From Neoceratodus forsteri (taxonomy: Eukaryota > Chordata > Ceratodontiformes > Ceratodontidae), in NCBI GenBank assembly GCA_016271365.2, contig CM057452.1:1244989001-1245053000 (forward strand): a DNA stretch of 64,000 nt, written 5' to 3'. Made by a program: the position numbers and the translations under genes. Shown in pieces: positions 1 through 9,772 of this stretch. The notes beneath the pieces were generated by a model. It ran no database searches and was not told the origin of the DNA. It saw only the letters and a list, made by a program, of their open reading frames with translations. The first letter of the stretch is position 1. Each line of letters starts with the position of its first letter.

Positions 1-1320
1 TGTACTGCTGTCATCATTCTCAGTCTAATACCACTCCATCCTTTCTCCCAGTCCTCCCTCTCCATTGTGTTCTTGTGTGTACAAACCATGAATCTATCCC
101 AACTCCTCTTAAACTATACTGTTCTCAGTTTGATTAACTCCAACAATGCATTCCATGCCGCCACTACTCTCTCTGTGAAGTAGTGCCTCATTTCCGTCCA
201 GAACCTTACCCCTTCCAGCTTCAGAGTACAGTGCCCCAAAGTGACCCTACCTTCAGTTTAAGTGGAGCAATCCTCCAACTCCGACTTTGTTTATGCCCTT
301 AAGTACTTAAGGTCTCTATCTTGCCCCCTCTTTTCCCTTGTCTCCTCCAGTGAGCACATGTTGAGCTCCCTCAATCTCTTAAAGCATCTCCCCTAGCCCC
401 ATGATCATTTTTGTCACCCTACACTGCACCCCTCCAGTAATCACATCCTTATGTGCACCAGTACTGTACCCAGTAATCCTAGTGTGGCCTCATCAGTGCT
501 CTATACAAGGGCATGATGACCTCCTCCCTAGAGGTGATCCCTCTGGCAATGCACCCCATCATCCAATTTGCCCTTTGTGCTGCCCTCCTACACTGTGCTG
601 ATATACATTCATGTCCCCTGTGACTTGCACCCATATGTCCCTCTCTTCTGAAGCTGCTAGCTGCACTCCCCCAACCCACCCAGCCAGTTGTTGGTTCTGG
701 GGTTTCTGGCTCTGAGGTGCGTGATCTTGTGCTATCTTAGCATTTAAACCCCAACTGCCACTCCTTTGACCAGTGTTCGAGTTTGGCTCGATCATCCCTG
801 AGTGCCTGCCTCTCTTCTTGACTGTCCAGTTTTTCATAAATCTTAGTGTAATTGGTGAACAGGCTGCTAGTCTTACTCGTGACCCCCTATGCAATGTCTC
901 CAATGGAGACATTGAACAAAATGGAGCCCAGCACTGACCCCTGTGGTACCCCACTAGTTACTGGTCCTGGCTCAGATGGATGTCTCCTACTCTCTGCAGT
1001 CTGCCTTGAAGCCAGCTCCCCACAAGTTTCTCCTGCACACCCATGTCTCTCAGCTTGCATAATAGTAACCTTCCGTGTGATACAAGAGCTGAGAGCCTTG
1101 CTGTAGTCCTGATAATGGACATCCACAGTGTGACCTTCATCAGTCGTCCCCAGTGACACAGAGAAGTTGATTATGTGTTAGTCTGGCAAGATCTTCTGAA
1201 TACAAACCCATGCTGTCTGTAGTCTTACAGGCCATTGCTATCGAGAAAGGTTATCAACCTCTCCTTCAGAATGGTCTCCATCAACTTCGCCAAAATACGT
1301 CAAGCTTATCGGTCATTCAT
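1..1320 (-). mobile_element. CR1-clade LINE fragment, eroded reverse transcriptase and C-terminal part
   Basis: Read on the minus strand, this carries CR1 ORF2 remnants. Near 1,290-1,180 are traces of the 'RQHGF' region, then at about 960-890 the RT motif SGVPQGSVLG followed by LFNV and DIA. Near 680-480 comes the post-RT segment ending in 'ALMRPH', which in CR1 precedes the VQRRATKM block. Stops and frameshifts interrupt every frame, so it is a dead copy. Its divergence from the other CR1 pieces here (for example 61.3-62.9 kb) suggests an older insertion. The 3' part runs off the window start. CR1 ORF2 normally combines an endonuclease and an RT for target-primed reverse transcription; only RT and post-RT sequence is visible. 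Clade assignment is firm, boundaries approximate. Confidence 0.75.
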
Positions 1321-1424
1321 TGCCTCCAAGTTACTCCCTTCGCCTCTCCATGTGTCAGCCTGTAACCCCCACCACCCATCTTTATGCAGAGGCCAAACTC
1401 TCTTCACAGCTTAAGTGAAAACAT

Positions 1425-1940
1425 CTCAAAGTAGCTGGCCTGGTGGTGCTGAGGGTTGGGGTGCTGGACGCCACACCTTGTGCCACACCGGCAACCCAGG
1501 TTCAGTGACTGGCACTGGTTGCCGAGGGTCAGCAAGGGAGGGAGAGGATAGAACATCTGGAGGACAGCTGTCCTCTCCCTGGGGTGGGATCCAGGCTCAC
1601 TCGGTGTCCTGGCTCCCCTACGATGGAGACTGGAGGTACTACAGGCACACCAGATAGCATAAGGGATGGAGTGCAGCAGACGCCAGCAGGGCAACTGTGC
1701 GCAGGTGTCATTTCATGCTGCACTCCAAAGGGGAAAATACAAAGAAGAATCCCCATCCTCAGGGATAGGTGATGGCACCTCTGCCCCCATCGAGCCATAC
1801 TATCACCGGGCTTCTCTCCTCTTCAGGGCTGACAGCAAAGCCGGCACATTAGATTTCAAGCTAGAGCTTGGGGGGATAGGTCGGCATCACCCTGGGGGTT
1901 GGGGTGGTGCACAGCAGTGTAACAGAAATCAAAAGTAAGG
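1425..1940 (+). repeat. possible tRNA-headed SINE or unclassified repeat
   Basis: The first ~90 bases resemble a pol III head: a GGTGGTGCTGAGGGTTGG stretch near 1,442 that could act as an A box, and GGTTCAGTGACTGG near 1,500 as a degenerate B box. A GC-rich, G-run body follows, reaching about 1,935. No A-rich tail or target duplication could be defined. It could equally be an unrelated dispersed repeat. No coding evidence was found in the short open frames here. Confidence 0.25.
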
Positions 1941-2130
1941 CTTGTGTCAGTAAAAAGAAGAAAACCTTGTAAAGAGTGTGGTTTTAAATTAACATACAGC
2001 GTTATTCATTGTGCGACAACAAGCTGAAGAGATTAATTAATGTTATCTTTATAATTAATACTGAAATGTTTTAATTCTTTTGGCTATCTACTGTCTGCTT
2101 GAATCATGTTTATTTCTGATTTTTTTGCAG

Positions 2131-2228
2131 CACAGACAGGTTCGTTGCCGCACATGTGCAATTGCATGCACTGTGCACTTGCCTCTGGCCAAAACCATGT
2201 CTTCAGTGAATTCAATATCATTAAACAA
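2131..2228 (+). other. candidate coding exon A (unknown host gene)
   Basis: A T-rich tract ending in ttttttgcag (2121-2130) precedes a 98-bp segment that ends at AAACAA followed by a consensus donor, gtaagt (2229-2234). With two leading bases completing a prior codon, the segment reads 32 codons without a stop and ends in phase 0, starting QTGSLPHMCNCMHCAL and ending SEFNIIKQ. The phase-0 end matches the phase-0 start of the next candidate exon at 3603. It does not resemble any transposon protein seen elsewhere in the window. I do not recognise the family. The reading in phase 0 is also open, so the frame is an inference from the downstream phase match. Confidence 0.45.
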
Positions 2229-2339
2229 GTAAGTAAAGCACCTTTACTATTTTCTCTTTTTATTATTTTATAGTATTATTTTTTTTCATGCAGCTTGGTC
2301 ATAATTTCTAATATCCTGAAGTGATTCACTCCCCCTTCT

Positions 2340-3175
2340 CATCCATAGTGCTGTAATAATTTCAGTCAACCTGGTAGCACAGTGGTACCCCCCCCCCCAC
2401 CGGTAACCTTGTTTACTGTGCGTTAATATTACACTCCACTCTGGTGGCCCATTGGCACCTCCATCAATGACGGTAACCCTGATCACTGTACGTTAATATT
2501 TTACCTCACCCTGGTGGTCCAGTGGCACCCCTTCCCCACCGGTAACCCCGATAGCCATGCGTAAATATTTTACTTTGCCCTAGTGGTCCAGTGGCACCCC
2601 CCACCAACACAGAACCCACAGCCCACCTGCATACCTCTGCAGCTGCCCACTGAATGACAGCTTACAGTATCATCTGCAAGCTCATGGACCACACTGTGGA
2701 CCAATGGGCATGAAGTACATACATCAGTCATTCACAACTTTGTGAATGGCTAATTTTATTCACAAAGTTGTGAATGACTTTATTACAGTGTGCACTGCAT
2801 GCTCATTAGTCCATAGGGTGGTCCAATGAGCTTGCAGAGGGTACTGTAATCTGTCATTCAGCAGGCAGCCACGGAGTTATGCAGAGTGGGCTGGGGTCCT
2901 GTGTGGGTGGGGAGTGCCACTGGTCCACCAGGGTAAAGTAAAATATTAATATACGTCGATCGCGGTTACCGACAGGGAGGGGAGGTACCACTGCACCACC
3001 AGGGCTATGACATTAATTATAATAGGGTGATAGGAGGTACGGGTAGGGAGGGGGGACCCACTGAACCACCAGGGTGAAGAACAGTATTCTATTATGGTGA
3101 TCATGGTTACTGGTGGGGTGGGGGGCCACTTGACTACCGGGGACAGTATAGGGTGCTTGTGCACAGTGTACTGGG
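2340..3175. mobile_element. foldback (long inverted repeat) element with ~80-bp subrepeats
   Basis: The left arm has three or four ~80-bp units built on 'CTGGTGGTCCAGTGGCACC' plus 'CACCGGTAACC' and AT-rich spacer (2,350-2,640). The right arm carries the reverse complement, 'CCACTGGTCCACCAGGGTAAAG', repeated to about 3,170. The arms meet at a near-perfect palindrome around 2,731-2,785, where CATTCACAACTTTGTGAATG is followed by its complement. Flanking arm sequence also pairs: CTGAATGACAGCTTACAGTA at ~2,652 against TACTGTAATCTGTCATTCAG at ~2,842. There is no transposase frame. It is typical of a non-autonomous DNA element, inserted between candidate exons A and B. The outer termini and target duplication are not resolved. 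Confidence 0.75.
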
Positions 3176-3600
3176 GGGGGGAAGGAGGCCACCCATGGCC
3201 AGGAGCTGTTGTGATACACCTTGCATTACAGCAGCTTGCCTGTGGGTGGCTTCCATTTGAGCCATTTTTTTCAGGCTCAGCTTTGTGCATCGGTATGCGA
3301 CGCTTTTCAGGGTTGTGCAGGCATATGCACTGCACATCCTGGGCTGAATATCAGGATGTGCCTCATATGTATGGGCATGCCCTCTGGAGATGCACCGCAT
3401 ATATTATTTTTGTGCCCCGGTGCATCGGGTATTGCACTGCACAATACTTCCTTTTGAATATTGCCTCGGTGCACATTTCTGGGGTTGCGTTAATGCAATT
3501 CAGTTGCTACAGGCGCAAACCCTTTGAATATCTTGCCCACCTTATACAGCATGGTGTCATGTCTGACCTAAAAAAAAAGCCTTTTTTCTTCATTTTGTCT
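3176..3600. other. no gene seen; probable intron sequence
   Basis: Between the foldback element and candidate exon B there is unique-looking sequence rich in TGCA- and ATGC-type words. A 170-codon plus-strand frame (3,094-3,606) overlaps the foldback arm and has no recognisable domain, so I do not call it coding. The last ~25 bases are the pyrimidine tract used by exon B. Confidence 0.4.
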
Positions 3601-3602
3601 AG

Positions 3603-3658
3603 CTAAACACAGAGAAAGCAAAACTGGCAGATACTGGCATAGTTCAAGAAGAAAAAAG
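3603..3658 (+). other. candidate coding exon B (unknown host gene)
   Basis: The acceptor is a strong pyrimidine tract, ccttttttcttcattttgtctag (to 3602). The donor is AAAAAG followed by gtaagc (3659-3664). The 56 bp between them read LNTEKAKLADTGIVQEEK plus two bases in phase 0, with no stop. This continues exon A in frame (its end is phase 0), and the two leftover bases plus the first base of the next candidate exon make a serine codon. The peptide is charged and helix-like. No family was recognised. Three independent phase and splice-site agreements raise it above chance, but this remains inference without a transcript. Confidence 0.5.
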
Positions 3659-4217
3659 GTAAGCTTTTCTCATTTTATTCTACTGTAGTATCAGGTGTTC
3701 TGATCACTAAAGTATCTATAAATACATTATTTTTTTATTTGGTCTCAGATAGCATATTTTAATTGACAGCTTGTTACATAGGTTCCACGTCAGGTAAGAC
3801 AAACATTCAAATGGGAGATGGTCATGGACCCCAGAATGTACAGTCAGTTAATTGTAGTGGGGGAGAGCTTGTGTCTACAGAAGGTATGACTTGGTAAGCC
3901 AGAGGCAGTTTATCACACACAGACACAACAAAAGTCTGCAGAGTGAGCTGTCAACAGACAGATAGAACCTTCTCCATTTGTGACCAGTGTGCCACAGTTT
4001 CCACTCTCCCTCCACTGTCCAGCATAAAATCTGATTGTAGGAGCTGCTGTGTGACTCACCCACTGCTCAGTCTCACTACCCAGCTTAGTCGGGTGTTTGA
4101 TTTCCCCAGCACAGCTTCCTCATCCATTTCTATGTTCATTATGAGCACTGTACTCCTCTCCCATGGAGGCTGCAGTCTACCAGCTGCACAACTGCTCCAT
4201 TTCCTTCTTCTCTTAAG

Positions 4218-4257
4218 TGCTCGGCAGGGACGTGGTGTCGGTCAAAGTCGTCAACAG
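4218..4257 (+). other. candidate coding exon C (unknown host gene)
   Basis: The acceptor tract tttccttcttctcttaag ends at 4217 and the donor CAACAG followed by gtaaat begins at 4258. The 40-bp segment, entered with one base completing the codon begun in exon B, reads ARQGRGVGQSRQQ and ends in phase 0. It is short and basic. It could be a micro-exon of the same gene as exons A and B. A downstream partner entering in phase 0 was not clearly found. An acceptor at about 4,340 (ttttaatgtgcag) opens a phase-0 frame of some 48 codons without a good donor. Confidence 0.35.
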
Positions 4258-4621
4258 GTAAATATTTTGCCAAATGAACAAGTAAATAAAAATGGCAGAT
4301 TTGGAAAGCTCAATGACTGTTTTTACTTTTTAATGTGCAGCTAACTATTTTGCATATTTATAAATTCAAGGACCCGCCTCCACGACTCCAGCTCAGCTGT
4401 TTACACAGCAGCACCTCATCAAGACTGCCCCACACACATGCTGTGCACACTACACATAGGAACCTGAAGTTGCATAAATGCAAATGACCTCATGGATATT
4501 GATATATCTGCGGAAGGACTATTTTATCATAGGTTAGCAACATTAAACCTTTTTTCTACATCCAAGCAAGATTTTTGTAACTGTAAAAATTAAAATAAAG
4601 ATAGGAGACCATTTTATAAGT

Positions 4622-5166
4622 GCAATGAGACACTCCAGGGTGTGCATGGAACAGATTTTACTGAATGCCAGGAGCTAAGGGCACTCGGCCAAGGCCTCGT
4701 GCCTTATGCGCCCTGGTCGTGCAGTAAAATCTGTTCCGCAATACCCCAGTGTCTTAGGCCCCTTCACACTACACCGTCCGCCCGTAATGGATGCAATTCG
4801 CGTTATGGCCGGAGCGGTGCACTGTGTCCACATTGCGACAGTGTCCGCTATGGGACTGGTACCGCTAGTCCACACTAGTAGGGGTGCTTGGCGACCGGTA
4901 CGGTGGCACCCATTCCCAGGATGCAGCTAGCACTGCGCTACAGGCCCTGCAGGGGACCGTTACCACGCATCCACACTTCGCCCGGTAATGTTACTGAGGC
5001 GTAACCGGTTTCATAACTGTTGTTGAAACCACCTCATATGTGGTTTCAACAACAGTTATGAAAACGCCTTTCGTAACGTTATATAGGTGTAAAGCAAACC
5101 GCTATGTAACGGTTTTGGGGCACTCTGTAACGTTACAGAGGTGTACTGTGGACAGGGCCTTATTGC
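4622..5166. mobile_element. MITE carrying a nested second MITE
   Basis: The termini are imperfect inverted repeats: GCAATGAGACACTCCAGG on the left and GTGTC[insert]TTATTGC on the right. Inside, ACAGATTTTACTG (4,650s) pairs with CAGTAAAATCTGTTCCGC (4,720s), so the pre-insertion element was a ~140-bp palindrome. Its right terminus is split by the 403-bp element at 4,757-5,159. A relative with similar ends, GCAATAATACCCTCCAGGGTG, lies at 9,407-9,552. There is no coding capacity. The superfamily cannot be assigned from the ends alone. Confidence 0.65.
4757..5159. mobile_element. Harbinger-like MITE with TTA target duplication (nested)
   Basis: The ends read GGCCCCTTCACACTACACC on the left and its near complement CTGTGGACAGGGCC on the right. 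The element is flanked on both sides by TTA (4754-4756 and 5160-5162). A 3-bp TWA-type duplication is characteristic of PIF-Harbinger transposition, hence the assignment. The interior is full of GTAACGGT/ACCGTTAC and GTAACGTTAC words in both orientations, and a palindrome of CATAACTGTTGTTGAAACCAC sits near 5,020-5,060. It is non-autonomous and interrupts the right end of an older MITE. A 405-bp sibling starts 240 bp downstream. Confidence 0.65.
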
Positions 5167-5399
5167 TTACATGGTGTCTGAAACCCTCATTATGGCTGTG
5201 TGTCCAGTGACCATTATTATTGGATTTTATTAGGTGTATGTAGGTTGACTTGGAGTAGCCTGGCCTGTCACTCGATCACTCTGGCGACAGCTGTGTCACT
5301 GGTGCTTTCCACTGCAGTAAACAATGGTGATCTCTGGGTATCTCTTGATTCCCCACAGTTACAAATGGCTGCCATTAGTGTTGCAATTTGATGACATAG

Positions 5400-5804
5400 G
5401 TCCTGTCCACACTACACCACTAAAACCCTGTAACGGTTTCAAACCATTACAGACGGTAACCGTTACAGTGTGTCCACACTGCAAGTGAACTGTCTTGATA
5501 ACAGTTTGGAATCGTTACAGCCAGTCCCCATTGTGGGTGATGTGTGACCGTTATGGTCTGCACCCTATCCCACAATGCAGTTCATGCTGCACTAAGGACA
5601 ATACTGTGGCTACACGCTCACGCATCCACACTATTGCTGGTAACATTACAGAGACAGAACTGTTTTTGTAACCATTGTTGAAAACACCTGATAAGGAAAA
5701 CTCCTCCTGTAACATTACAGGTGTAAATGCAAACTGTTGAGGTAACTGTTTGGACCCTCTGTAATGTTACAGAGGGGAGTTTTTGTTATAGTGTGGACAG
5801 GGAC
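5400..5804. mobile_element. second Harbinger-like MITE of the same family
   Basis: The terminal inverted repeats GTCCTGTCCACACTACACC and AGTGTGGACAGGGAC bound 405 bp, almost the same length as the sibling at 4,757-5,159. The interior shares the family's signature of repeated GTAACGGTTTC, GGTAACCGTTACAG and TGTAACATTACAG words. The flanks are TAG (5397-5399) and TAT (5805-5807), a plausible decayed 3-bp TWA duplication. There is no coding frame. Its cytosines and CpGs look more decayed than in the sibling, suggesting an older insertion. Confidence 0.6.
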
Positions 5805-6175
5805 TATGAGTTGCTCCACCAACTGATACTGTTGGCCACCCTTGCACATCAAGTGTGTGTTTACAGGTGATTAATCAATAGCCATGCACAGGTATTCAAC
5901 CAATTTGAGCTGACGTAACTTTTTTGAGCAACCCATTGTAATCTAATATAACAAGGCTTTTCTGAATCTTACATAGCCAGTCATCAGAGTAGTGCAGCAC
6001 TTCTAATTTCATTTGATTGAATTAGTAGTTATTTATGTGTTCAGATTGGCAGACTGAGATTTATTTACAGTGATTTGTTGGTATTACCAATATGCAACTT
6101 AGTTTGAAGCTTGTTGTAGTGTTAAACTGAAGCTGTTGTTAATGAATGTTTTTATACGGTTTTATTGTTTCATAG

Positions 6176-6322
6176 GTCCTACAATCAAAATGGAGCAGAC
6201 CAGCATGAATGAACTGGAACGTCAGAATGGTTGTTCAGATATGACACAGAAACTAGTGAGAATTCCAAATCTTGTGACACTTTCACCAAAGACTGATGTT
6301 GTACTTTCTTTGGAAGATTTTG
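6176..6322 (+). other. candidate coding exon D (unknown host gene)
   Basis: An acceptor with a T-rich tract, ggttttattgtttcatag, ends at 6175. The donor is TTTTG followed by gtatga at 6323. The 147-bp segment is open only with a one-base carry-in, reading GPTIKMEQTSMNELERQNG, then CSDMTQKLVRIPNLVTLSPK and ending SLEDFG. It is a symmetric phase-1 exon. Upstream sequence in the same frame also has a methionine at 6,136, so a stand-alone short frame is possible, but the splice signals fit an internal exon better. Its phase does not follow directly from candidate exon C, so at least one more exon would lie between them. No family was recognised and it does not look like transposon protein. Confidence 0.45.
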
Positions 6323-6564
6323 GTATGACATAGACAACCAGTATTATTTTTGGATTGTGTATGTAATGTTAATGGGGACATAAGTATGTTTTTTTTCTTT
6401 GTGTGTAATGAGCACTGCTTACTGCAGCACAGAATGCACCAGCATTGTGAGTTGCTTGCTACTTAACTGTGTAATTATGCAGTAAACCACGACTGAGTGA
6501 GGGTGATACTGGGTTTACGCATGCCTGCCGTGTTCCAATCACGATACCTAATCCAGTCAATAGA

Positions 6565-7535
6565 AGCACTCTGGATAGGGTGGTTGATATTAGTCCTTTC
6601 ACAGAAGAAAGGGTTCTGAAAGAACTCTTAAAACTGAAGGTGGATAAAGCAATGGGGCCTGATGGGATTCACCCTAGAATTTTAAAAGAACTAAGGGAAG
6701 AACCAGTAACACCACTGACTACCCTTTTTAATAAATCATGGGAGGAAGATGTGGTACCTGAGAACTGGAGGAGGGCGGATGTGATTCCACTTCACAAAAG
6801 TGGTAGCAAGACAGAGGCAGGAAACTACAGTACTGCCAGTTTGATCTCAGTGGTAGGGAAAATGATGAAATCATTTCTGAAGGAAAGAACTGTTAAGTAT
6901 CTAGAGGCCAGTGGGGCACAGGACCGAAGGCAGCACGGATTCACAGCGGGAAGGTCATGTCAGACAAATTTAATTGATTTCTTTGACTGGGTGACCAAAG
7001 TAGTAGACCAGGGAGGGGCTGTAGAAATGGCCTACCTAGACTTTAGCAAGGCATTTGACACAGTCCTGCACAAAATATTAATAAACCAATTAGCCAGCCT
7101 GGGAGTGGGTCCCAGGGTAGTAGCCTGGGTAAAACACTGGTTGGACAACAGGACACAGCGGGTAATAGTAAATGGAGTCCACAGTGAAGAAAGGAGGGTT
7201 ACTAATGGGGTACCACAGGGTTCAGTACTGGGGACGGTCCTTTTTAACGTCTTTATAAGTGACATTGCAGAGGGACTGGAAGGAAAAGTATGTCTCTTTG
7301 CAGATTACACAAAGATCTGCAACAGGGTTGATACCGTGGGGTGGAAACGATGAAAAGGGACTTGGCAAGGTTGGAGAAATGGTCAAATGTATGGCAAGTC
7401 CAAGAGGGTAGCATCTTTCAGAAAAAGAGATGTGCAAGAACAAGGGGGCACAATTTTAAGATAGAGGGGGGACGGCTCAGAGGTAATGTGAGGAAATATT
7501 TCTTCACAGAGAGGGTTGTGGATGCTTAGAAAATG
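6565..7535 (+). mobile_element. CR1-clade LINE, RT domain with internal 3' deletion
   Basis: An open frame at 6580-7353 encodes the CR1 RT: KAMGPDGIHPRILKELRE, then ENWRRADVIPLHKSGSK, GFTAGRSCQTNLIDFF, the metal-binding block YLDFSKAFDTV, GVPQGSVLGTVLFN, and finally FADYTK where the catalytic FADD is expected, so the second Asp is lost. After LARLEKWSNVWQ (7,341-7,395 in the shifted frame) the sequence jumps directly to FQKKRCARTRGHNFKIEGG and FFTERVVDA, which normally lie ~450 bp further on. An internal deletion has therefore removed the thumb region. The copy is 5'-truncated, as is usual for LINEs. It ends near 7,530 without a clear tail. Confidence 0.9.
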
Positions 7536-8690
7536 GGTAGGGAGCAATCTTCACTTTGATTGGCTAAGGACACCAATCAGCCAGTCCGGTATCAGGCAAC
7601 AGAGACCTGGAAATAATGAGACCCAGTCTCCGTTGCCTGATTACGTTCTGAAATTCTTGTGCAATAGAATTTTAAGTTTGAATATAACGCCATGTTGTCT
7701 CACTTAGCAAGACATACAACACCCCCTCCCTTCACTTAATTGGCATGTGAACCTGCTCCCACCTCCCTCAAGTTCAATGGCAGCGGTGATGGATTCTCCC
7801 CTGGGCGTCGTCGAGCTGGTCTGTGAGTCGCTGCTGGTGGGACGGACTAGGGAATGCTCATGGCCAGGGATGCTGCAGTCTCTGGAGAAAAGAGAGATCC
7901 GGGTAGCAGTAGCTGAGAGAAACCAGAGTGACAGCAATGCTCCCAAGAGTAAAGAGTAGGAGGCACGAATCCCACTGGATGAGACAAGGTACTGCTGAAT
8001 GATCTGCTCATACACACTGAACCTAAAATTAGCCTCCTCTCTCCCGTACTGTAAAACACTGCACAGAGAGCGAGAGACAGCTTCTGAGGTCTATGTACAG
8101 TAACAGTTTCCCTACCACAATCACTGGATCACGACCGCAATTTCAGCTGCTCAGTGTGCCCCCCCACACACACTTTTGCAGCACCAGCATGCCGAAGCTT
8201 TCTTTTAAATAAAAAAAAACTCCCCTTTTCCTAGCATCATCACTTTCCTAGTCTCACCCCCCACTTCCCGAGTCCGCAACTATGCTCACTTAGCTGACAG
8301 CACTTCGGCTTTGACAGTCTCTGTCTTCCCATGTCAATCCCAACTGCAACAGCTCCCAGTCACAACTGACTGCCACTGTCATCTTGACTTATCGATCCCA
8401 CCATTTGTATTCATTTGATCAGAGAGACACAATTCATAATTTCTCCCAGCCGCGCTCTGCAGATTCCTGATCACGATCTTATGCCCACTGCTCTAGATAC
8501 TGGTCCATTGCATTTCTTCCCCTTCCATGCCCTGTCTTGTGTTGTGTTGTGTTTTGTTGTGTTGTGTTGTGTTGTGTTGGGGGGGGGAACCAGTCAACTT
8601 TCTTAAACTATGCAAGTGTGACACACATATCTCTGCCTGTGTGTGTACCTCTGTGTGGGAAAGGATAGCCATGACAACCAGCTCCAGTCA
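7536..8690. other. unassigned sequence with a TTGTG microsatellite
   Basis: No gene was recognised. Short open frames in both strands lack domains. A (TTGTG)n microsatellite occupies 8,536-8,580 and runs into a G tract. A segment at 7,923-7,966 (CCAGAGTGACAGCAATGC onward) recurs at 9,238-9,281. Confidence 0.5.
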
Positions 8691-8699
8691 TAAGTATGG

Positions 8700-9240
8700 A
8701 GGCTCCTCACAGATACACAGATACACAGAAATGTGACGGCAGAGAAAGGCACCATGGCCCATCTAGTCTGCCCAGCACCCTACCTCCCCCCTTCTGTTAT
8801 GCTTCCATCCTCTTTTCCCAACCCCTTAAATCTATCCCAAGCCCTCTTGAACCCCTCCACCATTTCAGCTGCCACTATCTCCTCCGGCAGCTTGTTCCAG
8901 GCCTCCACCACCCTCTCCATGAAAAACTGCCCCCTGACATTACCTCTGTATTGCCTACCTTCCAGTTTGAGGCTATGTCCCCTCATGTTCACTCCCTTCT
9001 TCAATTTGAACAAGCTGTTACACTCTACCTTATTTATTCCCTTCAGATACTTAAAGGTCTCAATCATGTCCTCCCTCTCCCTCCTAGTCTCCAGAGGGTA
9101 CAAATTCAGCCCTCTCAATCTTCTTTCATAGGATACATCCTGCATCCCTCGTTTCATTTTGGTTGCCCTTCTCTGCACCCTCTCCATCAGCTCAACATCT
9201 CTTCATAGGTGAGACCTCCAGAACTGCACCCCATACTCCA
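8700..9240 (-). mobile_element. CR1-clade LINE 3' fragment
   Basis: On the minus strand an open frame of 135 codons (9187-8780) reads the conserved CR1 ORF2 C-terminus: MERVQRRATKMKRGM, SYERRLRGLNLYPLETRRER, FKYLKGINKVE, GNVRGQFFMERVVEAWNKLP and EGFKRAWDRFKG. The 3' UTR continues to about 8,700 and includes the family's 'gccatggcccatctagtctgcccag' box in the opposite sense. It is 5'-truncated at 9,240, in the middle of the box that in other copies reads 'ccatactccaggtgagg'. The frame is intact over 135 codons, so this is a younger fragment than the one at 1-1.3 kb. Confidence 0.9.
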
Positions 9241-9406
9241 GAGCGACAGCAATGCTTCTAAGAGTAAAGAGTAGGAGGCTCCTTTAGGACAAAAACGCAT
9301 CAGCATAATACAGGCAGAGGAAATATTTTATTTCAAAAGTAATTTTAAATGTATTTGTTAACTTTTTTTATGAAACTAATTTTTTTACAGTGCCTATTTT
9401 CTAAGA

Positions 9407-9552
9407 GCAATAATACCCTCCAGGGTGGGCGGTATTGGGCTATACTGGACATTCCAGGGGCTATAAGGCCCTCCGCCTGTGGCGTTGGGCCTCATTACGC
9501 CCCGGGTGGCCTAGTATAGCCCAATACCGCACAATCTGTTGGGTATTATTGC
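9407..9552. mobile_element. 146-bp palindromic MITE
   Basis: The perfect termini GCAATAATACCC and GGGTATTATTGC enclose long pairing arms: GGGCGGTATTGGGCTATACT on the left and AGTATAGCCCAATACCGC on the right. It would fold into one hairpin. Its ends resemble those of the MITE at 4,622-5,166 (shared CTCCAGGGTG), so both may belong to one family. Immediately after the right end a CR1 3' fragment starts, which suggests insertion into or next to a CR1. Confidence 0.75.
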
Positions 9553-9553
9553 T

Positions 9554-9772
9554 TACATGGAACAGCCTTTCTGAGGAGGTCGTAGAGTCAAAAACAGTGG
9601 GGGAATTCAAGAATGCATGGGACAGACATAAGGCAATTCTAGTGGAGGGTAGGAGGAAGTTGGCGGTTGGTTTACTAGCATCTGCAGCTTATCCGTTAGG
9701 TAGGGAAATGAGCTGACTAGGTGGGCCAATTGGTCCTTATCTGCTGTCAAATTCTATGTTTCTATGATGCTA
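9554..9772 (+). mobile_element. CR1-clade LINE 3' terminus
   Basis: It starts at CATGGAACAGCCTTTCTGAG, the CR1 C-terminal coding end (WNSLSEEVVESKTVGEFKNAWD), passes through the 'gggccaattggtccttatctgc' box and ends in TCTATGTTTCTATG, the short tandem tail typical of this CR1 family. The same tail ends the copy at 62,860. The 5' part is missing where the palindromic MITE abuts. Confidence 0.85.

Noticed and set aside
559..1159. Overlapping minus-strand frames up to 131 codons at the window start
   Set aside because: They are pieces of a decayed CR1 RT read in several frames, not separate genes.
1440..1520. Functional tRNA gene
   Set aside because: The box spacing and a cloverleaf could not be made to fit. 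At most a SINE head.
3094..3606. 170-codon plus-strand frame
   Set aside because: It overlaps the arm of the foldback element and a pyrimidine tract, with no domain. Probably a chance frame.
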